Below are positions 1 through 10,300 of a stretch of DNA of 16,226 nucleotides, piece by piece. The notes below the pieces were generated by a model, which saw only the letters and a list, made by a program, of their open reading frames with translations, was not told where the DNA came from and did no database searches. Position numbers and translations under genes: made by a program. Within the stretch, counting starts at the first letter, position 1; every line of letters begins with the position of its first letter. Where the stretch lies: positions 1 to 16,226 of the forward strand of contig DHLV01000043.1 of NCBI GenBank assembly GCA_002405445.1, given 5' to 3'. Source of the DNA: Flammeovirgaceae bacterium UBA4659. Its GTDB lineage: Bacteria > Bacteroidota > Bacteroidia > Cytophagales > Cyclobacteriaceae.

Positions 1-46
1 GCGTTAGAAACTTGAGACCACCGTGACTTTCAATTCTGTTAACAAA

Positions 47-3000
47 ATGTTGCGAATAACCCTACCAATCATTTTAACGGCTGTTTTGTGCCTGATGCAT
101 CTCCGTGGTAATTCACAGAGCGTTGATCCACTTACTGGCAAAGCCGTGGTGAACATCCCACTTGGTGAAATTAGCGCGCTTGACCTGAGCGCATCTGTAA
201 GTATCTCACACCATGGTGGCGCCTTAAGAGTAAACGAATCTCCAGGCAGTGTAGGCATGGGATGGCAACTTAATGCGGGTGGCTCAATCACGCGGGAGGT
301 TCGTGGGCTTCCCGATGACTATAATGTCGCCAATGACAACCGCAAAGGGTGGCTTTATAGCAACAATGCCTCTGGCGTGCAGAACTTCAATCCATCAGCC
401 GATGATGTGATGAGCACATGCGCAGATGAGGTTGCTGATTGGAACTTTCTCAACAACGTTGGTTTTGTTAATGATACAGAACCTGATATTTTTTATTTCA
501 GTGCTCCGGGCATAGCTGGCAAATTTGTATTTGGCTCTGATGGGCTACCCAAGCTGATTCCATATCAGGATTTGGAGATAACCTTTTCTAACGGTGTGTT
601 CACAATCCGCAATAGCACCGGGATCACCTACACGTTCAATCAGCCGGATGTGGTGCAGAGGCAAGCATTTAAATACAAGAACTTGGCGCTGCCAGTTCGG
701 CATTTCAAAAAAATGTTTAAGTACTATGAGACCGAGCTAAGTTTTAAGTCCACTTGGAATTTAGTCAGCGTAAGCAGCGCTGCCACGGGAGCAGTCGTGA
801 ATTACGCTTATCAGTCAGGGACTGTCGATATCAGTTCACAATATGTATCAAGCATTAAACCAAATGCCGGTAATACTACTGATACGCTTTACTATTTGCA
901 GGACAAGATAAACGCTTCGCTTTTGACATCCATTACACTCCAGAACTACGGTATTGGGATTGAATGGGAGAACTCCCGTGTTTTCAGCGTAACGATCAGT
1001 GAAAGTGAGACCGGGGAGACGAAGGGATATCAGTTTAGGTACCGGCAGGTGAAAGGTGACAACAATGAATATGGCACACCACACTATCCGTTCCTCATGC
1101 AGCTAAGGCAACAAAATTCGTGTGTTGCATATCCTGCCTACACGTTCATGTATTCCGGTATTGACACTACACTGGTTGATCCCGTTACGCCTACGGTGAT
1201 CATTGCCAACATACCTTGGAACCGAGGCTGGGGAGAAGACCATTTTGGTTATTATAATGGTCAGACTACAAATAAGAACATACCTACCATTTATTACTAT
1301 GGTTCAGAGACTGGAGCGCGGAGGTACAGGGTTTCGCCAATTCCTGGGTTGACGACTACTCTGACCCTTAACGGAACAGCGGCCAACAGCAGAAATGTGA
1401 ACAGTGCATTTACAGAGTTCGGTGCGCTTAAGATGATTTATTTCCCCACGGGCGGTTTCACCAGTTTCACTTATGAGAACAATAAGTATTGGGATGCAAC
1501 CACGAACGAAGAATTGTTCGGCCCCGGTGTTCGGGTGAGCACCATCTCTACAAAAGGCGGGGCGCCCGCCTATGGGCGGCCAATACAAACCACATCAGAG
1601 TTGGCGGCATTGACCAAATCATATCAGTACACTGATGGTGGGTCGAGCACAAGTGGCAAATTACTTTACCCACCTTCATTTGTTTATGTAAACAAAGACT
1701 CCATTTTTCGAACGCAATATGACCTTGGTCCGGGCTCTCAAATATTGTACTCAAGGGTGAAAGAAACAGTTTCGGGACAAGGATACCGCATCTATCAGTA
1801 TGACATCCCTAACATGTATGCAGACAATGCGCCAATTGTTACACCTGGAAAGGTAGCGCGCCCGTCTGGGGCAAACTGTACGCCTGGGTATTTGCAGAAC
1901 GGCATCTACTCGTTCCCATTTGCTCCGGTGCAAGACCTTGATTATATGAGAGGTTTTTTGACCAACGTAACGGAGTATGACCAAAACAATGTGGTCACAC
2001 AAGAACGTAGTCTGCAGTACATTACTCCACAAGCGACAAGCACATTGAAAGGCTTGCGGTTTGAGGCGATGGAGGACATACTCGGATCCCAAACATTCTT
2101 TTACGGCAATTACATTGTGCCGATCAACCAGTCCCGGATCTTATGGAAAGAAACAGTCAAGAATATGGCTGACAACTCATCAACCAATTTTACTTCAACT
2201 GTTTCAACCAATACCTACAACTCAAAAAATATGTTGGTGCAAGTCAATTTGCTCAACGATGATGCATCCGAACATAACCGTTTCATCAAGTATTCAATGG
2301 ACTATAATATCACATCGCCCGCGGCAAGCGATGTTCAGGCCAACGCTATTTTCAAGTTGAATTCAGCAGCAAGTAGACGATATGGAGAGGTAATCGAAAC
2401 CTACCAAACATTTAAGCCGATAGGTGCTTCGAGCTCCACAACAACCGGTGCTCAGCTAACCATTTTCAAAGATTACGGCAGCAATGTTTTCCCTTACCAA
2501 TCAAAGAGTTTGTTGCAGGGATTTTCTTTCACACCGTCTACTGCCACTACTGGGGCAACGCAAAGTTTTACATCAGATAGCCGCTATATCTTGGATGCTA
2601 CTGTTGATTATTTGAACAGCCTGCCGGTAAACCAAACCGACCGATCATTAATCTCTAAAGGCACCCATTACTCAACGGGCACCTCACTACCCTTGGCTAC
2701 CTTTTTTAACTGTAAAGCCGAGAATGCTGTGTATGAAGGGTTTGAACTCGCTGGCCAGAGAGGCTTGGGCAGTACCGGTACAGGGACCACTGCATTGGTT
2801 ACGGGTTGGACTGGAAAGAATGCTATCCAGTTTTTCCAGAATCCTTTCACTACAAACCCCATCACAAAAAATGGAGACTCTTACCGTGTTTCGATGTGGG
2901 TCAACTCTTCGCAAGCGGCAACAATCACGGTTGTTGCGAAGTCAGGCTCTACGGTGCAATCAACCATGACGCTGAACAACACAACCCTTAACCAATGGAA

Positions 3001-3910
3001 CTACTTAGAAGGTTCTTTGAACACGGCCGGTGTCTCTCCAACCTTTACCCTTGAAGTCTCTGCCAACGTGACCATTCAATTAGATGATTTTGTTGCGCTC
3101 CCTTCAACCGCCAGGGTCAGCACCACCACTTATCGCCCATTGACTGGCGTCACTTCACAGACTGACGATCGAGGACGGAGCAATATAGTCAACTACGATA
3201 TCATGGGGCGCAAGACGTCAACATTGGACCACAAACGGAACCTTGTTGAGCTGTTGGAGTATGGAGTGCAGAAGCAAGGGCGGATTTCTTTGCGAGCAGG
3301 GTTTACTGCAAATACACAACAGTACATGCAAAACCAGCCAGTGATATTTACTGCAGCAGGCCAATGTTTGACGCAACTTACCTATACTTGGATTTTTACT
3401 GATCAATCAGGTGCGCAGACTACCGCAACGGGCGCGCAGGTCACCAAAACGTTTACTGCATTTGGTCCTCACAAGGTGCAGCTAACTACTTCAGCGCAGG
3501 GTTATGCAGATGAAACCATGGTCGACAACATTTGCGTGGCTGCCACAGCGCTTAATCTCAACCTTTCGGTTAGCCCCAATAACATGATTTACCAATGTTC
3601 ACAACCAAACGATAGCGGAGTGCGAGTGTTTACCCCCTCTGTACAAGGGATTCCCCAAGGGCTGCGAACAGGTTGGGATTTTGTTCACGCTTGGGTTGTC
3701 AGAGACGTTAACAATAACGTGATAAGTGGCACTACGAACAACGGCTCATTTTCTTTTCCTTCACCGGGCAAGTCTTACACCGTGTATTGCAGCACAACGG
3801 CTATTCCTATACGCGCAAAAACCGAATTGGAGGCAGAGTGCTACAGCAAAATAGTGCTCGCCACCAGATCAATAGGCGTAACATTTATTCCTGAAAATAA
3901 TTGCCCATAA
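47..3910 (+). CDS. Secreted SpvB/TcB-like RHS-family protein with CBM-like, YD-repeat and PKD domains
   Basis: Large exported protein of the kind that precedes DUF6443-RHS proteins in Bacteroidota. Residue numbers are from the ATG at 47 (1287 aa). Residues 1-23 form a signal peptide (Arg near the start, Leu/Ile-rich core) with likely cleavage at S23|Q24. Residues 26-39 (VDPLTGKAVVNIPL) and 67-91 (including GSVGMGWQLNAGGSI and RGLPDD) are the family's conserved N-terminal block; 147-162 carry the DIFYFSAPG-GKFVF motif. A jelly-roll, carbohydrate-binding-like segment spans about 891-1019 and ends in LDDF. One YD repeat follows at 1028-1062 (YDIMGRK), then a PKD-like domain at about 1080-1164 and an Ig-like tail to the end. 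There is no toxin tip and no RHS core, so it probably acts as a structural or scaffold partner of the 2095-aa protein downstream. A GTG at 23 is in frame, but the ATG gives the more normal signal peptide. The family call is from recalled motifs; the function is inferred. Confidence 0.85.
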   Translation: MLRITLPIILTAVLCLMHLRGNSQSVDPLTGKAVVNIPLGEISALDLSASVSISHHGGALRVNESPGSVGMGWQLNAGGSITREVRGLPDDYNVANDNRKGWLYSNNASGVQNFNPSADDVMSTCADEVADWNFLNNVGFVNDTEPDIFYFSAPGIAGKFVFGSDGLPKLIPYQDLEITFSNGVFTIRNSTGITYTFNQPDVVQRQAFKYKNLALPVRHFKKMFKYYETELSFKSTWNLVSVSSAATGAVVNYAYQSGTVDISSQYVSSIKPNAGNTTDTLYYLQDKINASLLTSITLQNYGIGIEWENSRVFSVTISESETGETKGYQFRYRQVKGDNNEYGTPHYPFLMQLRQQNSCVAYPAYTFMYSGIDTTLVDPVTPTVIIANIPWNRGWGEDHFGYYNGQTTNKNIPTIYYYGSETGARRYRVSPIPGLTTTLTLNGTAANSRNVNSAFTEFGALKMIYFPTGGFTSFTYENNKYWDATTNEELFGPGVRVSTISTKGGAPAYGRPIQTTSELAALTKSYQYTDGGSSTSGKLLYPPSFVYVNKDSIFRTQYDLGPGSQILYSRVKETVSGQGYRIYQYDIPNMYADNAPIVTPGKVARPSGANCTPGYLQNGIYSFPFAPVQDLDYMRGFLTNVTEYDQNNVVTQERSLQYITPQATSTLKGLRFEAMEDILGSQTFFYGNYIVPINQSRILWKETVKNMADNSSTNFTSTVSTNTYNSKNMLVQVNLLNDDASEHNRFIKYSMDYNITSPAASDVQANAIFKLNSAASRRYGEVIETYQTFKPIGASSSTTTGAQLTIFKDYGSNVFPYQSKSLLQGFSFTPSTATTGATQSFTSDSRYILDATVDYLNSLPVNQTDRSLISKGTHYSTGTSLPLATFFNCKAENAVYEGFELAGQRGLGSTGTGTTALVTGWTGKNAIQFFQNPFTTNPITKNGDSYRVSMWVNSSQAATITVVAKSGSTVQSTMTLNNTTLNQWNYLEGSLNTAGVSPTFTLEVSANVTIQLDDFVALPSTARVSTTTYRPLTGVTSQTDDRGRSNIVNYDIMGRKTSTLDHKRNLVELLEYGVQKQGRISLRAGFTANTQQYMQNQPVIFTAAGQCLTQLTYTWIFTDQSGAQTTATGAQVTKTFTAFGPHKVQLTTSAQGYADETMVDNICVAATALNLNLSVSPNNMIYQCSQPNDSGVRVFTPSVQGIPQGLRTGWDFVHAWVVRDVNNNVISGTTNNGSFSFPSPGKSYTVYCSTTAIPIRAKTELEAECYSKIVLATRSIGVTFIPENNCP

Positions 3911-3914
3911 ACAA

Positions 3915-4322
3915 ATGAAAAAAATCGCATCCCTTGCCATGTTCATGATCGCATCGCATTTCACGCTGTTGGGTCAAAACATTTCTACAACTCCGCTCGC
4001 CTGGACGGTGAGCCAAATGAGAGACTTGAATTCCAACAAGGACCAGACGAATTATTCATGCACATTTTTAACCAATGGCACCGCTGCCATTCAATGGGTG
4101 CAAAAAAATGATTTCACAACTACACTGGCCGTGAGTAGTATCAGCGGCACTTGGACAAATGTGCAGCAGCCCGGCAAAGCCGTTTTCAACATAACTGCAG
4201 ACAGCGAGACAGGAACAATCACTTTTGAGCGTACAGCAACCGACACATCAATTAGTTTGGACCTTTCGCAAGGAACCGGAACGAGGTTGAGATTGAAATA
4301 TATTGTGTCGCAGGTCAAATAG
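3915..4322 (+). CDS. Small secreted protein of unknown function between two RHS-family genes
   Basis: The 135-aa product has a clear signal peptide: MKK start, hydrophobic core, and likely cleavage at G20|Q21. The mature part (about 115 aa) is rich in Thr, Ser and Asn. It has alternating polar and hydrophobic stretches around the central ISGTW and the C-terminal RLRLKYIV, which suggests a small all-beta domain in the periplasm or on the surface. It starts 4 bp after the stop of the SpvB-like gene and ends 36 bp before the DUF6443-RHS gene, so it is very probably translated from the same transcript. I do not recognise the family. Its place between two halves of an RHS-type assembly suggests an accessory or chaperone role, but that is inference only. 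Confidence 0.8.
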   Translation: MKKIASLAMFMIASHFTLLGQNISTTPLAWTVSQMRDLNSNKDQTNYSCTFLTNGTAAIQWVQKNDFTTTLAVSSISGTWTNVQQPGKAVFNITADSETGTITFERTATDTSISLDLSQGTGTRLRLKYIVSQVK

Positions 4323-4358
4323 AAAAAAATAATAGATAACTGAACGGGCCTTACACCT

Positions 4359-7300
4359 ATGCCAACCACCAAGATAAACCTCACAGCCGCTATTAAACCT
4401 TTTTTGGTTTTTGTTTTCCTGCTCAGTTCTGTTCATACGTTTGGGCAGACGATAAATGGTCCGACAACCGTTGCAGCAGGAACAACCACAGGTTATAGTT
4501 TTGACAACGGGATAACCTATTTGTGGGGTAGTTGGACAGCAACTGGCGGTACCGTTGTATCTTCATCGGTGAGCGGCACTAACTACCAGTGCAGTATCCA
4601 ATGGGGGGCGGCTGGCGCTGGCGTGGTCACATTCAAGAACAAGGCTACCGTTATTGCTACTAAAAATGTCACCATTTGCTCTCCGCCAGCGACACCCTCT
4701 ACCACCTTCACATATGAAGGCAAGTGCTTTCAGCATGTGACTGGAGAAGTTACGGTGATAACCAGGGCAGCATCGCCACCGAGTGGCGAAACTTGGTATT
4801 GGCAAACAGTAGATGGCGGAACGTCTACAAGCAACAGTAGCACAACCGTGAACGCGACTGCAGGTGCTATCTACTACTTGCGTTCGTTGAACAGTTCCGG
4901 CTGTTGGAGCGTCAACTCGCTCGCTACTGCCAGCATTCCTTTTGCCCCATTTGTGAATGATGCGTCAGGTTGTTCGGGTAGCAGTTTGACGGTAAGTGTT
5001 GGCACAGGAACGGTACGATGGTATGATGCCTGTTCTGGGGGAACGATGTTCAATACAACAAACAGTTATACCACTCCGCCTCTTACTGTTACCACCTACT
5101 ATTATGTGTCACAGTACAACGCCACCACTGGCGCAGAAAGCCCACGCAAAAGGGTGACAGCAACGATACTTACAACACCAGCGGCAATCACACCGTCATC
5201 GAGCCCCGCCACCCTTTGCAGCCCAGGCGGGAATGTTGCTCTTACAGCCAATGGTGGCGGGGCAAATGACTTACTGCAATGGTTCACGGTACCTACAGGA
5301 GGAACTTCGTTCAGCAACCTGGCGACTGTCAACATAACAGTCAATGCCACCACCACATACTACTTGTCAGGGAAAAACATATACACCGGTTGCGAGGGAC
5401 CCCGCACACCGATTACGATAACGGTGAACCCAATCCCCGGTGTTCCAACAATAGGCTCTAGGCAATGTACTGCCTCAGGCGTTTATGCTATTGGCACCCC
5501 AGGCAACAATGCAAATACTATCCGTTGGTACGATGCCGCCACCAATGGCACCTTGATTGGCACTGGCACCAACTCGCCCGTTGCTGCTACGAACACAACT
5601 TACTATGCCGAGAGTTACAACCAAACGACTGGTTGCTGGAGCACTCGCGTAGCCACAACCATTGATGTGATTTCACAGCCTGCCATCAGCAACGCTACAT
5701 TATGCGGTAGTGGCACTATACCTGCCACACCAGGGGCGGGCGGCAGTAAAGTGCGGTGGTACGATGCACCAACGGGTGGTAATTTGTATACCACCAAGCT
5801 CACTTCACCAATGACAAATGCGACCACCACCTATTATGTGGCTTCATTTAATGCTGTGACCGGGTGCGAGAGCCCACAACCGCGCCCCGCTGTTACTGTA
5901 ACTATCGTGCCGCTCCCAACTGTCACGGGAAATGCGCCCATACTGTTCACCTACGGGAGTTCCAGCAATCTGAATCTTACGCTTTCAACAAGCTCTTATT
6001 ATTCGTACCAATGGAAGAAAGATGGGGTCGCAGTAGGTAACGCGCAATCTTACCCAACCAACCTGATTGGTAATTATACAGTGTCGACCAAAACTTCTGC
6101 ATCTTCCATTGAATGTACATCGTTGCCCGTCAACGTTGGCAATCTACTTACCAACCAGCCTACACCGATAAATTTTGTGAGCAGCACACGAATTTACAAA
6201 GAGGGGGTAACGGCTTCCACCTCTCTTTACTCGCTGGCACCAAAAGATCTCGTGCAGACAGTTGCCTATCAAGATGGGTTGGGTCGCACATTTCAAACAG
6301 TGGCAATGGGTCAAAGCGCGCAAACAGAAAAAGATATCATTGCTCCTGTGGCGTATGGAAAAAATGGCATCATGGACAGTACCTTCCTGCCCTATGTAAG
6401 CAGTGTCCGGGAAGGAAAGCTTCGAATGAATGCGATAAGAGGCGGCCCCGGTTACGTGTACTCACAAAGCGAGCAGTTCAACTTTTATCAGGGCACTGCG
6501 CTGGTAGCTACTGATGCGAGCCCGTTTGCAAGGAGCATCCACAAGTCATCGCTGGATGCGCGCGTCATAGAGCAAGGCGCCCCTGGCGCCAATTGGCAGC
6601 CATTGACAACTCCGCACACTGTTGCCAACTCCATTACACTCAACGATGCCTCGATGCCAGTGCGCTATTGGAAGCCCGATGGCACTACAGCAGGCAATTA
6701 CCCCAACAATACCGTGGCAGTTACCACCATAACTGATGAAAATGGCAACAAGGTTCGCACGTACACTAACAAGCAAGGGCAAACCGTGCTCAAGCAAGTT
6801 GAATTGGGCGAAACGATCAACGGCACAATGACCAACTGGTTGGAAACCTACTACATTTACGATGTTTACGGAAGGCTTGTTTACCAGGTACCACCCAAGG
6901 CAACAGCGCTGATCGCCACGGCAAATTTTAATATAGCTTCCAACAGTGCCACCGATAGCTTGGTTTTCAAGTATGGTTATGACAGCTTAGGCCGCGTGGT
7001 AGAGAAGACCGAACCCGGTGCCGCGGTAAAGTACATTGTGTATGATCAAATGGGTCGCGTAGTCATGACGCAGGATGCCAAGCTGCGCGAGAACAAACAA
7101 TGGATGTACATCAAGTACGACCGCTACCACCGCCCGGTGTACAGTGGCATTTACACAAACACCCAAAAAATATCTCGAAAAGCAGTGCAAGGCATTTTCA
7201 TTGGTTTGGATTATAGCACCCAACCTTATTTTGAATCTCCGTCAAATTCCGACCCCATTTTTCGCGGGTATTCAAATGCATCGTTCCCCACGTCCAACAT

Positions 7301-10300
7301 TACAGTGCTTACAGCGAACTATTACGATGGCTATGACTTTGATCAAAACGCCACGCCAGATTTCGCTTACCAGAACAATCACATTGTGGCGGATGATATG
7401 GGCACCACACTATTGCCAACCACGGCCAGCGCAGCAGTGCGCAACTTGCCAACCGGCAGCGGCAGATCGGTATTGGATGGCGCAAGCTGGCTTACCAGCG
7501 CAACATTTTATGACCAGTATGATCGTCCGCTTCAAAGTCAGGCGTACAACCACTTGAACAACTCCACGCCAGGGGTCAGCAGTGTGGTGTATGCAGATAG
7601 GGCCGGGCACGTTGAAAAAACAAAGCATACCCACCAAGGGCCATCAGGGTCGGTTTCAGTGCAACAGTCTTATGCCTATGACAACACCTGGCGCACAACT
7701 GCGATCTACCATAGCATCAACGGGGCGGCAAAATTGCAGGTGGCGGGATACACCTACAATGTGCTGGGGCAACTGGTGGACAAAAAATTGCATGTTGTGA
7801 ACGGGACACCACTACAAAGCATTGACCTGCGCTACAACATCCGTGGTTGGCTTAAGAGCATTAACAACTCGCAACTGTCCAACGACAGTGGCACCAACAA
7901 CACCAATGACGACACGGGCGACTACTTTGGCATGGAGTTGCTCTACCATACTACCGAAGTTGGACTGAATACCAACGCGTACCACAATGGCAACGTGGCA
8001 GCTGTGAAGTGGAAGGCCGTGAACACGAACACAACGGTGTTAGAAGCCACCAATGGTGTGCGCGGGTTCAGTTATCTTTATGATAAAAGCGACAAACTGA
8101 AAACTGCTAGCTTTGTTGCGCAAGACAACAGTGGTGCCTGGGCAAAACAGGCCAACACATTGAACGAAACCATGAGCTACGACCATAGTGGGAACATCCT
8201 GACACTGTCGCGCACCCAAAACGAACGGGACATGACCAACGTTAACAGTCAATTGGTCATTACAAGTTCGCAACAAATTGTTGACAACCTCACTTACACC
8301 TACCCATCCAACAGCAACCGCATGCGCAAAGTTGAAGACACCCAGCCTGTGAGCACCGGGGTGGGTGACTTTAAGAATGCCACCGATAATCCGATTGAGT
8401 ATTCATATGATAAAAACGGCAGCCTTACAAAGGATGACAACAAAGGAATACAGAGCATCACCTACAACGATCTGGGCAAGCCAAAGGTGATCACCTACAG
8501 CGGCACACCAACTAAATCGGTTACCTACACCTATGACGCTGCTGGCGTTAAATTGCGGACAGTGACAGTGGCCGACAATATCACTACCACCACCGATTAC
8601 ATTGGTGGGTTTGTGTACACCAACGGTGCGTTAAGTTTCTTTTCTTCACCAGAGGGCAGGGTTGTAAAAACAGTAGCCGGCTACGAATACCAATATGCCA
8701 TTGCGGATCACCAAGGCAATACACGGATGATTTTCACCAGTGCCACGCCAACGGTACAGAGTGTGACCGCCACATCCGAAGTTCCTGCGAACGATGCCCT
8801 GGCATTCGGCAACGTGCCTTCTTCAAGCCCATATTGGGGAAGCAGGTCAGCGGCCAACCACACCCCTAACGGTATTAAGGTAATTGCACTGAACCAAAAC
8901 TATAAGCTGGCCCTGACAAAAAGCGTGAGAGTGTACCCGGGCGACAAGGTAGACCTCAACGTTTTTGCCTACTACGAAGCAGAAAATGGTTATGGAACCA
9001 CCAACCAGGCGATTACAGCCATGATAACAAATGTGGCCACTGCTTTTGGAGGCGTGAACGGTGGCGCGGGCGAAGCCGGCCGAATATACAACGGTGTCAA
9101 CTCCGCATTCTCAAGTTTCTTCAGCGTGAATGCAAACCAAGGAGACGGGGCACCCAGTGCGCATTTGAATTACATTTTGTTTGACCAGCAATACAAGGTA
9201 CTGAGTGCAGGGTGGAAGATCGTTCCCTCATCGGCCAAGTGGGCCCAGCAAGAGATAAAGTTTGACCAGATCAACGTGCAAGAGGCCGGGTTTATTTTTG
9301 TGTATTTGACCTACAGCAACCAAAGCAACAACCTGGTGTACTTCGATGATTTGACAGTTAAGGTAACGCCAACGAACATAGTTCAGTACAATGAGTATTA
9401 TGCTTACGGTCTATCGACAGCTAATAGTTGGACGAGGGAGAACAACACCGGAAACTACTTTTTATACAATGGTGGTACAGAGTTAAACACCACCACTGGC
9501 GTGATGGATTTATTCTACCGCAACTACGACCCCGTGCTGGGCAGGATGAACCAGGTGGACCCGATGGCGGGCAAGTATGCGAACGCGACACCGTACAATT
9601 ACGCCTTCAACTCCCCGACCAATATGAACGACCCGATGGGGGACGCCCCGAACGGCAGGTGCAGCTGGTGCAACCCCAAGCCCAGGCCGATTGATACAGG
9701 GACAGCTGGTGGTGGCGGAGGTGGTGACGGCCCATTTGCTGGCCTGATGGGCCGCAGCGCGGGCTTCTTCGAACCGGGCTGGCAGCCGGGATCGGGCAGT
9801 CTGAGTGCAGGCACGTTCGGCAGGAGCGTTTATGAAGACGCCCGTGACGTGCGCAACGGCAGCATGTCCCTTGAAGCGTACGCTGCCAAGTACGGCAGCA
9901 ACCTCACGCTGAGCGACATGGCGCTGACCATGGCTGCCATCACGGGCAGCTCTGTGATTGGCAACACCATCGCCAGCATGACCTACGGGGGGCTGTTCTC
10001 CTTCCAAGTGAACGGAAAGGACTACGGTGGCAATTTTGTGGTGATAAACGGCAGCGTGGAAAGCCTCGCCTTCAGCTATTCGCTGCCGACCGATATCGGG
10101 GGCCTGGTGGCCAGGGGCAACACCATACTTGTTGACGTAGGCCCTGGGCAGAGCTACCAGTCCGCGCTCAACAGCTGGGCGAACAACGCCCGCGGTGCCG
10201 ACATGATGGGCCTGACGCTGGCGGGCGGTGGTGCGGTTTTATCGATGACGGAGGACATGTTTAGGGGCGTGGGCGCCAACCTCAGGCTGTTGCAGAACCA

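Noticed and set aside
7075..7557. 160-aa open frame on the + strand inside the RHS gene
   Set aside because: Out of frame with clear YD-repeat coding sequence; Cys/Thr/His-rich composition typical of frame-shifted translation.
9510..10007. 165-aa open frame on the - strand
   Set aside because: It lies wholly inside the GC-rich part of the RHS gene, where stop codons are rare by chance in other frames. The product is Ala/Arg/His/Val-rich with no domain-like pattern.
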